Shown here piece by piece: positions 48,001-59,602 of a DNA stretch of 64,000 bases; position 1 is the first letter of the stretch; each line of letters begins with the position of its first letter. The notes under the pieces were generated by a model that saw nothing but the letters and a program-made list of their open reading frames with translations, was not told the origin of the DNA and did no database searches. Source of the stretch: Lunularia cruciata (taxonomy: Eukaryota > Streptophyta > Marchantiopsida > Lunulariales > Lunulariaceae); contig OX419761.1 of assembly GCA_948567375.1 (NCBI GenBank), positions 51,586,501 to 51,650,500 of the forward strand, written 5' to 3'. The position numbers were made by a program, and so were the translations under genes.

Positions 48001-48536
48001 ATGAATATCATAGATGATAAATATCAATGATAATGAAAATAGATAAAATGATTTAAATTTTGTTATCAAATGTTATATGAATAAAAATATTTGCAAGTAT
48101 AAAATTATTTCTATGTATTACTTAAAAGTAATTTACAATTTAATAAAAAAATAACATTTCATTTTTGATATTCATAAAAAATATCAATAGATATTTTTGA
48201 TGAATATCAAAAATAAAATGTAATCATTTCAATAAGCAAACATAATCTTAAGAATAGTGTATCATGACATTTGTGGCACCAAAGCTACTTTTCTAGGACA
48301 TTGGAATGATAGTCTTGGTGGTTAATGTAATATCTATAGCTACTCAAAGACTACTATATTAGTGGCCAAATATGACATGAGTGTTCTTGATTGCACCACT
48401 AAAGCCACCATTTGCACCATCAATACCATTGGATGTGCCATTAAGGCTTGAATCCTTGGCTGCTGTGAGAGTATACTTTGGAGTGCAACTCAAAAGTATT
48501 CACTTCTTATGTGTTGAGCCTTGAGCTCTTACCTAT
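45083..48536. other. AT-rich non-coding stretch
   Basis: No gene recognised. ATTT repeats occur at about 45605-45625. The part 46240-46570 is an eroded LTR remnant, listed separately. The remainder (46600-48500) has no open frame with family similarity. Two A/T-rich blocks near 45420-45560 and 47990-48240 share phrases such as ATGAATAAAAATATTTG, so this may be a diverged duplication of about 2.6 kb spacing. Confidence 0.4.
46243..46570 (+). mobile_element. Eroded LTR fragment of the gypsy family with TGTAATACC ends
   Basis: It shares with the LTR starting at 49748 the ordered phrases GTAATACCA, TAGCTAGA, GAAAATTGG, TCACCAAAA, TTAATAG and CTCAAAA, and it ends near CTTTCCAATGGTACC. The match is weak, many substitutions are present and no partner LTR is visible. 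Confidence 0.5.
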
Positions 48537-48960
48537 TGTAACAATATGGAGTTTAGCGACAAAGTTAGTCAGGCTTACGAAGTAGCACATAAGAAAAATT
48601 AGCCTAGAATATTCCAGAAGTATCTAGGAAGCTCTTGGGAAACTTCTTGGCTAGCTTAGCTTGTACTTCAAGTAAGTAGCTTCTAGAAGGAAGCTTCTAG
48701 AAGCTTCCAACTAGTTTAGTTTGCGCGACAAGTAGGCGACTTCTAGATGGAAGCTTCTTGAGAAGGTTCCTAGTTAACTTGGCTTGCACTCTAAGAAAGT
48801 GGTTTGAGGAAGCTTCTTGAGAAGCTTCTCAAGTGCTTTGTATGCTACCTATAAATACCAAAGCCAAAGCTCATGGTAGGCTTTGGAGTTTTCCCTCATT
48901 CAAGTGTCCTAATGTGAGTTTCCATGCTCCTATTTCTCTCCTCGGATTCAGTCTTTTACA
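48537..48960 (+). repeat. 5' LTR of the outer element, with clustered heat-shock-like motifs
   Basis: Homologous to 62427-62900 up to about 48960 (TATTTCTCTCCT). Upstream of a TATA box (TATAAATA at 48850) there are many GAA/TTC units. Examples are GAATATTCCAGAAG at 48607, GAAGCTTCTAGAAGCTTC at 48691 and GAAGCTTCTTGAGAAG at 48750 and 48810. They occur in about three 65-75-bp repeats that also share CTAGCTTAGCTTG. Confidence 0.75.
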
Positions 48961-49997
48961 CCTATGGTGGATTGAAGCTGATGAGTGCAACTTGAATTCT
49001 CTAAGCTAGAGTGGGTGTGGCTTTATGGTGTAATCGATGCATGTAACAGAAAGTATTGAGGTTGAGTTTTGATTTTTGATCATTAGTTTACACAAAAGAA
49101 GTAAGAGGAGAAATTGGATGTAGAAATTTGAGTGGACATTTATGGTATATCTAGGCTTGGGCCCGATCAATGGTATTATCAATCAATGAATTTTTCACTC
49201 AATTTAGTTGATTAATGATCATGTGTGGTTGTGTTGCTTGTTTTATTCAACACTTGGCAACAGGGAAGATTGTCTGTGGAAGTGTTGCATAATTTGCTTG
49301 ATTAGAGTATGAAATTGAAATAGGCAAGAGAAATGGGTATCCAAGTGATCCAATTAGGGAATCAATTTGAAAGTGAGGTCAAATTGGAGATTGGTAGTCA
49401 TAGATCAAACCAAGACCAAAATTGAGGCCGGATTTGGAACCCATCTTCTTGAATTAGGGATTTGGAGGTCTTTATTTACCAAATTAGAGCCATTGGCCAA
49501 ATTTGGAGAGGGTTTGAATTGGCTAGAGAATTTCATATTCTAAGGTTACAAAGGTCTAAAAGCTTAATAGAAGGCTAACTTATTGCCATGAGACAAGCAA
49601 AGTTAGTAAATTTTTTAATAATATGCTTATTTGATTTGTTTGGTGAGGTAAGCACAGAAGTTGCCATATTGCAAGTAGATATATGTGCAAAGGTACTTGT
49701 ATGTGGAGAGTGATGAGATTATTAGACAAGTCTCTTTACATCATATGTGTAATACCAATAGCTAGATATATTATCTAGAGATGAAAATTGGCTTAGAACA
49801 TCTTGGTAACAAGAATGTTGTTATAATGGGCTAGTTAGATTAGATAGGAGTATCACCAAAAGAGTACTTTTACTAATAGAGCAAAAGTAAAAAATAGCCT
49901 AAAAACCTTAGAGCCAATTTTGGAGGCCTAAACGGATGAATTATGCCTCAAAAGTGGAAAGAATCTATCTCCTTTGGGAAAGAAAAGGTTTGCCTTC

Positions 49998-50567
49998 TGT
50001 AATACTCCAAGACAAGAGAAGAAAGAAAACACAGATTTCACACTCAATCATCTTATGCCCCAAAGGAGCACCTTCTCTTTATTATATAGACAAGAGCATC
50101 TCCTCCAAGGAAGATCCACCATAGGATGAGGCACACAGATAGGTGACATGTGAAGGCCAACCTTTCCTCCATTTGGAAGGAATTAAAGGGGAGGAGTAAT
50201 CTGCACATTTTTGAGGCCTAATTCATTCATTTAGGCCTTCCAAATTGCCTTTAAAGATTTCAAGCATATTTTGGTTCCCACTCTATTAGTAGAAGTCTCC
50301 TTTTGGTGATACCTCTTTTTGATCTGTTTAGTCCATCATGTATAACATCCTTCCAGATGTTACCAAACCAATTCTCACATTTAAATCATATGTCTAGCTA
50401 TTGGTTTTAAGATTTTCAAGTCTATTTTGGTTTTTGCTCTATTAGTAGAAGTACTCTTTTGGTGATATTTTTATCTGATCTATTTTTACCATCATATATA
50501 ACATCATTCCAAATGTTAACAAACCAAATTTCACATTTAGATCATATGTCTAGCTCTTGGTATTATA
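49998..50567 (-). repeat. Reverse gypsy element 3' LTR
   Basis: Begins TGTAATACTCC on the plus strand and ends CTCTTGGTATTATA (one change from TATTACA). Internally it has two similar blocks around TATTAGTAGAAGT.CTTTTGGTGATA (50270-50470), so the LTR itself contains an old duplication of about 175 bp. Confidence 0.9.
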
Positions 50568-50645
50568 GACTTCCCTCCTTTTAAGACACAACGCCTTTGT
50601 TGTGTAGTTGTTGCTCAAATGCTTGCACCAACACCGATGCATATG

Positions 50646-53600
50646 TCAAATTGGCAGCAAGCTCCTAGGTTGCTTCATAGAGGGGGTAACCTTTCCACTA
50701 TACTGGATAGTCCACCCATGGATGGCGAGTACCATACATGCATTTTTGGAGAATACGCTCCACTTCATATTCCTTCGTGCCATCAAGGAGTGTCGGACAA
50801 GGTCAAATGTCTTGTGTGGAATGACATTGGCCTGATTGGGGAACAATATCTACATAGTAGGGAAACAAGGAACATTGGATAGATCTTCATGTGTGGTGGT
50901 AGCTCAAGGTGATAGACCACAATGTCGACTCGATGAAGAATCAAGAAAGACCTAATAAAACAAGGTCTGAGCTTACGAGGTTCAACTAATGTGAGGTTTG
51001 TTGTTGATAGCCACACTTGATCCCCAACATTGAACTCCATGTGCCTATGGTGTGCATTAGCATACTGCTTATGTTGATTTTTTGCAATCTGTAATTTGTG
51101 TTTGGTGCTCTCCACACCTTATTGGATTTTAGAAACAAATGTGTTGACTACATCGACCTTGGTAGCCATCGGACGGTGTGAAGGGATGCTTACCATACAT
51201 GAGGAAGAACGGAGTGACTTGGGTGGATGCATTCACTGAATTGTTATAAGCAAATTCCACCAACAGGAGTAGGGTGTCTCACCTTTCTTGCTCTTCTAAG
51301 GTGAAGCCACGTAATATGTCTTCAATAGTGCAATTAGCTCACTCTATTTTTTCATCTGTTTGTGGGTGGTAAGCTGCGAACATGGCCAACTTGGTTTTGA
51401 AGAAACCAAAGAGTGTTTTCCAAAACAAACTAGTGAATTGAGTGCCTCTATTGGTGATGAGTACTCGAGATAAGCCATGGTGAGAGAAGACTGCATCTAA
51501 GTATAGTTGAGCTAGTTGTGGAGCGGTCACATCTTTGGTGGTAGTGCATACATGAATCATTTTGTTGAGCCGTCCACAAAGACCGCGATGGAGTCAAACC
51601 CTAAGGTGATCTTGGGTAATTCACATACAAGATCCACACTCACCTATTCTCAATGTTGGGTAGGAGTGGGGAGAGGTTGAAGGAGCCTTGCAAGAGCTTG
51701 ATAGAGCTTCTTACCTTCCATGTAGGTGATTGTCATGGTAAAGCATTGTCACCACTATGCGCACTGAATCTGGCAATGAGATAGATCCTTTTGCATCTTG
51801 AGGTAGACTAGAGATTTATGGTATGTCTCTACTACAAATGCTTTCTTGCCCAGATAGTGCTTCCAATGCTTGGTTGCAAGAATGATGGCCATCTCTTCTC
51901 ATTCTGTGGTGTGGTAGTTGCGCTCTGCTAGTAACAAATTTTGAGAGAAATATGCAATTCAATGCCATCCGTCATGCCACTCTTGTTAAAGGACTGCTCT
52001 TATTGCTATGCCTGATGCATCTATAGCCAACTTGAGTGGACTTTTTGGGTCATACCACTTCAAGATTGGTGCATGTAGCAAGGCGGTTTTCAATTCTTGA
52101 AAGGCCAACTCTTGTGCGGTTCTCTATGTCCACTTCTTCCCCTTGCCAAGTAGTGCGATTAAAGGTTGTGCAACCTTGGAGAAGTCCTTGACAAATCTAT
52201 GATAGAATCCCATCAACTCCAAGAAGCTCTTGAGTTGAGTCTAATCTTCTGAGGCAATCCATTTTTGAATGACCTTAATTTTATCTGTCAATACTTGAAT
52301 GCCATTTGTACTTACTCTATGCCCCAAGTAGTCTACTTCAGACTTGCCAAACTTGCACTTTGAGATTTTGGCATACAATCTGTCTGAGAATCTGGAGGAC
52401 TTCTTGTAGATGTTGTTTATGTTTCATCATTGTGCTAATGTATACTAAGATGTCATCCAAGAAGATGATAATAGACTTATCCAAGTATGGATGAAATATG
52501 TCATTCATTAGACTCATGAAAGTGGTAGGTGCATTGGTGAGGCCAAAATGCATCACAAGATACTCAAAGTGGCCATACTTGGTTTAAATGCAATTTTGTA
52601 CACATCCTCCTTTGCAATTTGGATTTGATTATAACCACTCTGCAAGTCCAATTTGGTGAAGTATCTTGCTCCATGGAGTTGATCAAACAGGTCATCCATG
52701 TGAGGTAAAGGGTATTTGTTATTCACTGTTTGCTGATTGAGACCCCGATAGTCAATGCACATGCGCATTGTGCTATCCTTCTTCTTCACAAACAAGACAA
52801 GAGCCCCATATGGTGATATGCTAGGTTGGATGAACCCTTTCTGTAGCATCTCCTCAATTTGAGTCTTACACTCCAACTCATGAGGTGATAGGGAATATGG
52901 GGCCTTACAAGGAGGTGTCTTCCTTGAGAGTGTCTCAATTTTATGATTTATGATCTACTCTCCTTTTTGGTGGTAATCTTGAGGGTAGATCATTGAGAAA
53001 GACATCTTGAAACTCATCCACCACATCTTTCAATTTCTTAGGAATTTTTCCATCAAGTTGTGCACTCTAGACTTCTCTTATTAGACCCATGAAACATCTA
53101 TTGGTCTTACAGATAGTTGCCATCCCTATGACATATAGAGGCAATTTTTGCATATGTGATTTTTCTTTAACCCCAATGATTGACCATTTTGTGGGTTCTC
53201 ACTACTTTCTTCCTCCAATCTACCATAGGGTTGTAATGCTCTATCCATGACATGCCTAAGATTGCATCATAACAAGCTAATTGTAGCACTTGCTACTCAA
53301 TTGCTTCCTGATATTCTCCCATAGAGAGTGTTACTTGTCTAGGTAATGATTCAATCCTCTTTTTTTGTCTATTAGGTAACTCTACTTCTTCACTCTTATA
53401 TTTCTCTAGATCTATTCACAATCTTATTGCAACAAAGCGAGACAAGAAATTCTCTATTGCTCTTGGATCTATTAATATTCTCACTTGATTGCCTTCTAGG
53501 ACTCTATTCACAACAATCAATTGTGAGGTTGCCTTTCAGGACCTTTGCATGTTCATCTTCTTCCTTCCCTTGCTTCTTGGCTTCCTTATTGAGCCAATAA

Positions 53601-54633
53601 GGCCATGAGGTATATTTACTAGTGATCTTTGTTTTCCTTAAGTGATTTCTACTTCCTCTTCTTTAGTGCGCCTCTCCATGTTGTTCAAAGATTGCCTATA
53701 TGAAGGCCAAGGGCCTCTAGGGAAATGAGCGCAAAAATTGGTAGATATGTGCACAATATGACAACAATTGTAACAATGGTGTTGTTCTCCTTGAGTTCCT
53801 TCTCCTTGTGGGACTCCATCTCTTTGTTCTTCTACCCGTCCACGCTCTCCTTGAAATGGTTGTGCTCCTTGATCTCAAAATCAAAGGTTACCCAATTCCA
53901 TTGGTACTAGTCCACCCATGTGTGGCATTTCTGCCCAATAATGTTGAGGTGGAACTACTTCACCTCCACACAATGCTCTTGCTATTCTCTATGCACAAGC
54001 AATGGCTTCAAATACCGTGTGAGGAGTTTGCACCATGACTTCTTGGTGAATCCTCTCCTTCAACCCTTGTTTGAAATTGTTGAGAGCCTTTGCTGGACTC
54101 ATGTCAGTTATCACAACTTGCAGATCCAGAAATGCCTCCATATACTCTTGTATGTTGTTCTTCTGTCTCAATCCACATAGTCGGATTTGGGCAATCTACA
54201 TAAAATCCACTGAGTGGAAATTGTTCAACAATTCGTCTTGCATTGTTGTCCATGGGACCTTCCTTCTCTCTGCCAACATAGATTGTTCCCAAGCATTGTA
54301 CCATGTGAGGGCTTTATCTGTCAAGTACCCACATGCAAACACGCTTGCAGCATGCTCCGTGATCTTTGTTGAGAACAATCTAAAATATTGATTCATTCTC
54401 AAGATCCAATTTTCTATTACTCCCATCGTACACTACCCCTTGTAAGGCTCAATGTTGCAGGTCTTCTTCATCCGGAGTAGCAATGTGGCTTTATCATTGA
54501 TAGGATTCATAGGCACGGGTGCCTCTCCGAGTACTTCAATCACAAGTATTGGGTTTTGAGATGGATCTTCTTCTTGCATTGCTTGATCATTCCTAAGGAT
54601 CTTCACTTGACTTTGTAATGTCTCCATGGTCAT
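50646..54633 (-). pseudogene. Gypsy gag-pol of the reverse element, broken
   Basis: Gag pieces at 54633-53989 contain GYLTDKALTWYNAWEQ and QGLKERIHQEVMVQ. A degenerate knuckle lies near 53750 and protease near 53500. Reverse transcriptase at 52876-52338 has [37 protein letters not shown] and FLDDILVY. Integrase at 51560-51339 has TNRGTQFTS and YHPQTDEKIE; the catalytic Asp of SDRG is Asn here. The integrase C-terminal part at 51115-50783 has FNVGDQVWLST. A chromodomain trace lies near 50700 (SGKVTPSMKQPRS). Stops and frameshifts separate the parts. Confidence 0.9.
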
Positions 54634-55281
54634 CTTAATCTCTCAAAATTCATTCAACATTCCTTGCACCAGCTCTTGCAATTACGGATCCATGGTTCCT
54701 ACAACACTCAATTGCTAATGTCTACTTCAATATAGAGTCAATATGATCATTCTAGAAGGCACACAAACTATTGGAACTACCATTGGGACCTTAGAAGCTA
54801 TCACTCGTTGATAATACTCATCACCAAAATTCATAACCACAAAATCTCTAAACATCACTTTTGGTCTCACTACATAACAAATTTGTCCTAAGTGTTGAAA
54901 GGGAGAGGATTTGGGACATTCACATCCATAACATCAAAATAGAATGTAGATTGTCAAATCCCACTCTCTACCATATAACACCACAGGTAGAATCATTGGG
55001 TTTGGTGAGTTCATCACCTTGTCCATGAATTCTGCTCCAAAGTGATAAATTAGCGATACTCTCATTTGCTCACACTGGATGTATACAAACTTGATGTGGA
55101 ATGGATTCAAGAATGGAAAGATAGGTGCGGGAAATTATCCTCTTGGTGCATCCATCCCATCCGCTCTCTAAAGTCCTTCCTAAGTCTAGCAATTACTCTA
55201 TGTTCTCCACCTCAAATTACTTAGTCTCAATAGTTTATGTTCTTCCAAGAGGAGTGATCCACTCTCTTGGACTAAAAAAAT

Positions 55282-55295
55282 TGCTCTAATACCAT
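55282..55295 (-). other. Reverse gypsy element primer-binding site
   Basis: The minus strand reads ATGGTATTAGAGCA directly inside the 5' LTR, one change from TGGTATCAGAGC, the complement of the initiator tRNA-Met 3' end. Confidence 0.85.
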
Positions 55296-56040
55296 TTTAA
55301 TACTCCATGGACAAGAGAAGAGAGAAAACACAAATTTCACACTCAATCATCCGATGCCCCAAAGGAGCATCTTCTCTTTATTTTATAGACAAGAGGATCT
55401 CCTTCAAGGAAGCTCCACTATAGGATTAGGCACACAGATAGGTGACATGTCAGCAAGCTCCACCCTTGGATTACTTACTTGGATGGGTGACATGTTGGTC
55501 TTGGTCTTATCTGGTTGGTCAAACAAGCTTTGACCGGAAGGAATCATTTAGGGAATCTTCTTGTAGGAATCTCAAAATTCTCAAAACATGGGTGAGGTAC
55601 CATTGGAAATTTCTCAACGAGAAAAACCAAGGAGGAGGGAAGGCCAAATTTTCCTCTATTGGAGGAGGGGGAATCTGCATATTTTTGAGGCTTAATTCAT
55701 TTGTTTAGGCCTTTGAAATTGCCTTCAAAGATTGCAAGCATATTTTAGTTCCTACCCTATTAGTAGAAGTCCCCTTTTGGTGATACCTCTTTTTGATCTG
55801 TTTATTCCATCATGTGTAAAATCTTTCTAGATGTTACCAAACCAATTCTCACCTTCAAATCATATGTATACCTATTGGTTTTAAGGTTTTCAAGTCTATT
55901 TTGGTTTTTGCACTATTAGTAGAAGTACTCTTTTGGTGATATTTCTTATGATCTATTTTGACCATCATGTATAATATCATTCCAAATGTTACCAAACCAA
56001 ATTTCACATCTAGATCATATGGCTAGCTCTTGGTATTACA
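55296..56040 (-). repeat. Reverse gypsy element 5' LTR
   Basis: Ends TTGGTATTACA at 56040, next to the CCTTC duplication. It holds about 170 bp (about 55450-55640, including GATGGGTGACATGTTGGTCT) that the 3' LTR lost. Confidence 0.9.
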
Positions 56041-57099
56041 CCTTCTCTTCCATGATTTTTCTCATTGAGGAACTTTCCAATAGTACCACACCAACATGAT
56101 TTTTAGCTTCCTACAAGAAGATTCTCTAAATATTCCCTCCAATCAGACCAACTAGATAGGACAAAGACCTACATGTCACCCATCCAAGCAACTAATTTAA
56201 GGGTGAAGCTCATTGACATGTTACCAATCCATGTACTTTATCCAAAGGTGGAGCTTCTTTGGAGGGGTTCTTCTTTGCTATATAATCAAAAGTAGGTGCT
56301 CCTTTGGGAGCATTGGAGTATTGAGTGTGAAACTTGTGTTTTCTCTCTTTTATCTCTTGGAGAGTTCTTTTGTGCTCAGAGTAACTTAGAAGAGAGGCAA
56401 CAAGGACACCGCAAATCCTTCTCATATCATGATGCGGTAGAAGACCACCAAAGAATTACAATGGTATTAGGGCATATGTTTTAATCCAAGAGAGTGGATC
56501 ACCCCTCTTGGAGGAACACGAGCTACTAAAACTGAGTAATTTGAGGAGAGAAAAAGTAGTGCAATTGCTAAACTTAGGAGGTGTTTTAGAGAGCAGATGG
56601 GATGGAGGTGTTTGGAGGAAAATTTCCCATACCTAGCTTTCCATTCTTGAATCCATTCCACATCAAGATTATGTACATCTAGTGTGAGCAAATAAAAGTA
56701 TCTCTTGTTTATTACTTTGGAGCAAAATTCATGGACAGAGTGATGAAATCACCAAACTTGGTGATTCTACCTAAGGTAGTATACAACAAAGAGTGGGATT
56801 TGACAATCTATATTCTATTATGGTGTTATGGATCTGAATATTCTAAATTCTCACCCTTTCAACATGCAAGTAGAAATCCGTTAAGTACTTAGACCAAAAG
56901 TGATATTTAGGGATTTTGTAGTCCACAATTTTGGTGAGGGATATTATCAACAAGTGATAGCCTTTGAGGTCCCACGGTAGTCCCAATAGTTCATGCTCCA
57001 TGTTGAGTGATCATTCTATGGAAGTAGGAAGTAACAATCAAATATTGGTCGTGTGTAGGAATCATGAATCCGTAGTTGCAAGAGTTGATGCAAGCAATA

Positions 57100-59602
57100 T
57101 AGATGACGTTGAATGAGTTTAGGGAAATCAAGATGACCATGGAGGAATTGCAAAATCAAATACTATATACTATCAAGAACAGTTAATGCAAGAAGTGGAG
57201 CCATATCAACAACCAGCACCAGCAATTAAAGTACTTGGAGAGTTACTCATGCTGATGAAATGAATTCCAATCAACAACCAAGCCACATTGTTACTACAAT
57301 GAAAAAGATGTGGAACATTGAGCCTTAAAAAGGACAAAGTTCCATGAGAGTAGTGGAAAACTGGATTTCAAGAATGAATCAATATCTTTGATTGTTCACA
57401 ATGGAGATCATTGATCATTCTATAGGTGTATTTGCATGTTGGTATTTGACCGATAAAGCACTCACATGGTATGATACTTAGGAATGATCATTGTTTATAG
57501 AAGCAAGAGAGGTCACTTGGACAGCCATGCAAGAAGGGCTGCTCAAGAATTTCCAATTTGTGGATTTTGTGCAAATGGCCCAAACCAGACTTTGGGAGTT
57601 GAAGTAGACGAATAGCATACAAGACTACATGGAGGCATTTCTTGATATATAGGTTACAAAAACCGATATGAGTACAGCCAAAGCTCTTGAAGTTTTCAAA
57701 AGAGGATTAAAAGAGTGGATTCACCAAGAGGTAATGGTGCAAAATCCTTTTGCTATTTTTGAAGCCATTGTATGCGCTCAAAGAATAGCAAGGGCGCTTG
57801 GAGGAGGTGAAGCAATAACACCAATGCAAAATTATCAGGCTAAGACACACCATTTTGGTGGACAAATTCCTATGGAATTGGGCAAAATTTGGCTCCGAGA
57901 CCAAGGAGCAAGACCTATCCAAGGAGAATGGGAACGTGTCAAAGAAAGGAGAGAAGGAGTCCATAAGGAGAATGGGCTCAAGCAAAACAATGATGATGTT
58001 ATAATTGTGGCCGAATTGGGCACATGCCATCAATTGTCATGCTTGTCATCTTAGAGGCCCTTGGCCTTCATACAAGACCTTTGAACCACATGGAGAGACA
58101 AAATAAAGAGGAAGATGCAAAAACTACATTGGAAAATGAAGATTATAGTAAATGTACCTCACGGCCTTATTGGCTCAATAAAGAAGAGTAAAAGTGGGAG
58201 GAGGAAGAGGTAGAGTGCGCAAAGATGGAGGAAGACAAATGCACAATTAATTATTGTAAATGGAGTGCTAGAATGTTATTTGGTGAGAGTGTAGATAGAC
58301 CCTAGAGTAGTAAAGAATGTCTTGTCTCACTTTGTTACAATAAGGTTGGAGATGGAACTAGAGAAGGATGAGAATGACAAAGTAGAGTTACCTAATGGTC
58401 ATACATAGAGGATTGAGTCATTACCTAAAAAGGTAACACTATCTATAAGAGAGTATCAACTAATCAAGTAGTGAGTGATATAGTTAGCTTGTTATGATTC
58501 AATCTCACGTATACCATGGATGGAGCACTACAACCTCATGGTGGATTGGAGAAGAAAATAGTGAAAACTACTCACTAAAAGATCTTTGGGGTTAAAGGAA
58601 GATCACAATGGCAAGAGTTGCTTTGTATGTCTATATGTATCACATCTATTGGTAAGATAGATAGATGTTTCATGGTTTAAAAAGATAAGTCAAGAGTACC
58701 CAACATAATGGACAAATTCTTGAGAAATCAAAAGATGGTCAATGAGTACCAAGATGTCTTTCCGGATGAATTATCTGCATGTTTTCCACCAAAAAGGAGA
58801 GTAGATCATAAAATTGAGACACTTCTTGGGAAAACACCTCCTTGTTGTGCATCATATCGACTCTCGTCATGAGTTGGAAGAGTGTAAGGCTCAAATTGAG
58901 GATATGTTGTAGAAAAGGTTTATCCAACCTAGCATATCACCATATGGGGCTCTTGTATTGTTTGTGAAGAAGAAGGACAAAATAATATGCATGTGCATTG
59001 ACTGAATCAACAACAATGAAGAACAAATATCCATTACCTTGCATGGATGACCTGTTCCATCAACTCAATGGGGCAAGGTACTTCACCAACCTTGATCTAC
59101 AGAGTGATTACAACCAAATCAGGATTGTGGAAGAAGATATGCACAAAATGGCCTTTTGAACAAGGTATGGTTACTTTGAGTACTTGGTGATGCCATTTGG
59201 CCTCACCAACGCTCCAGTCACTTTCATGAGTTTGATAAATGATATACTTTGTCCATACTTGGATAAATTTGTTTTCATTTTCCTTGATGACATCTTAGTC
59301 TACAATAGGATGATGATAGAGCACAAGCAACATCTGTGAGAAGTCCTCCAGATCCTATGATAGAATCTCAAAGTGCAATTTTAGCAAATTTGAAGTAGAC
59401 TACTTAGGGCATAGAGTAAGTGCAGAAGGTATCCAAGTGCTAACAAAAAAAAATAGAGGTCATTCAAAGATGGGAGCTCTAGAAGATTAGACTTAACTTG
59501 AGAGTTTCTTGGGCTTGATGGGGTTTTATTGTAAATTTGTCAAGGACTTCTCCAAGATTGCACAACCCCTAACAACACTATTATGCAAGGGGAAGAAGTA
59601 CT
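57100..59602 (+). pseudogene. Gag-pol of the second gypsy element, broken
   Basis: A gag open block at 57668-58054 contains RGLKEWIHQEVMVQNPF, homologous to the reverse element's gag. Reverse transcriptase traces from 58900 read [14 protein letters not shown], then frames shift several times; the FLDDILVYN box is at about 59278-59305. The last homologous sequence corresponds to the region just after the RT thumb and ends at about 59602. Multiple in-frame stops rule out function. Confidence 0.85.

Larger units (their letters stand above)
49998..56040 (-). mobile_element. Gypsy element inserted in the second element's LTR
   Basis: A 6.0-kb element flanked by CCTTC at 49993-49997 and 56041-56045. 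In its own direction the 5' LTR is 55296-56040 (745 bp) and the 3' LTR is 49998-50567 (570 bp); about 170 bp are missing from the 3' LTR. The LTR ends are TGTAATAC..GTATTACA, with two point changes. The internal order is gag, RT, integrase, as in Ty3/gypsy. It belongs to the same family as the element it entered. Confidence 0.92.
49748..59602 (+). mobile_element. Second gypsy element, nested and 3'-truncated
   Basis: The 5' LTR starts TGTAATACC at 49748. It is interrupted by the reverse element at 49998-56040, resumes at 56041 and ends ATTACA at 56460. A primer site for initiator tRNA-Met (ATGGTATTAGGGCA) follows at 56461. Gag-pol runs on the plus strand to about 59602 and stops abruptly at GGGGAAGAAG, where another pol begins. 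No 3' LTR is present. Confidence 0.75.

Noticed and set aside
48600-48840. CRISPR-like array from the repeated AAGCTT modules
   Set aside because: The modules are diverged, have no unique spacers and lie in an LTR that has a partner at 62.4 kb.
50646-50882. Plus-strand frames as host genes
   Set aside because: They are opposite the chromodomain/3' end of a minus-strand gypsy pol remnant.
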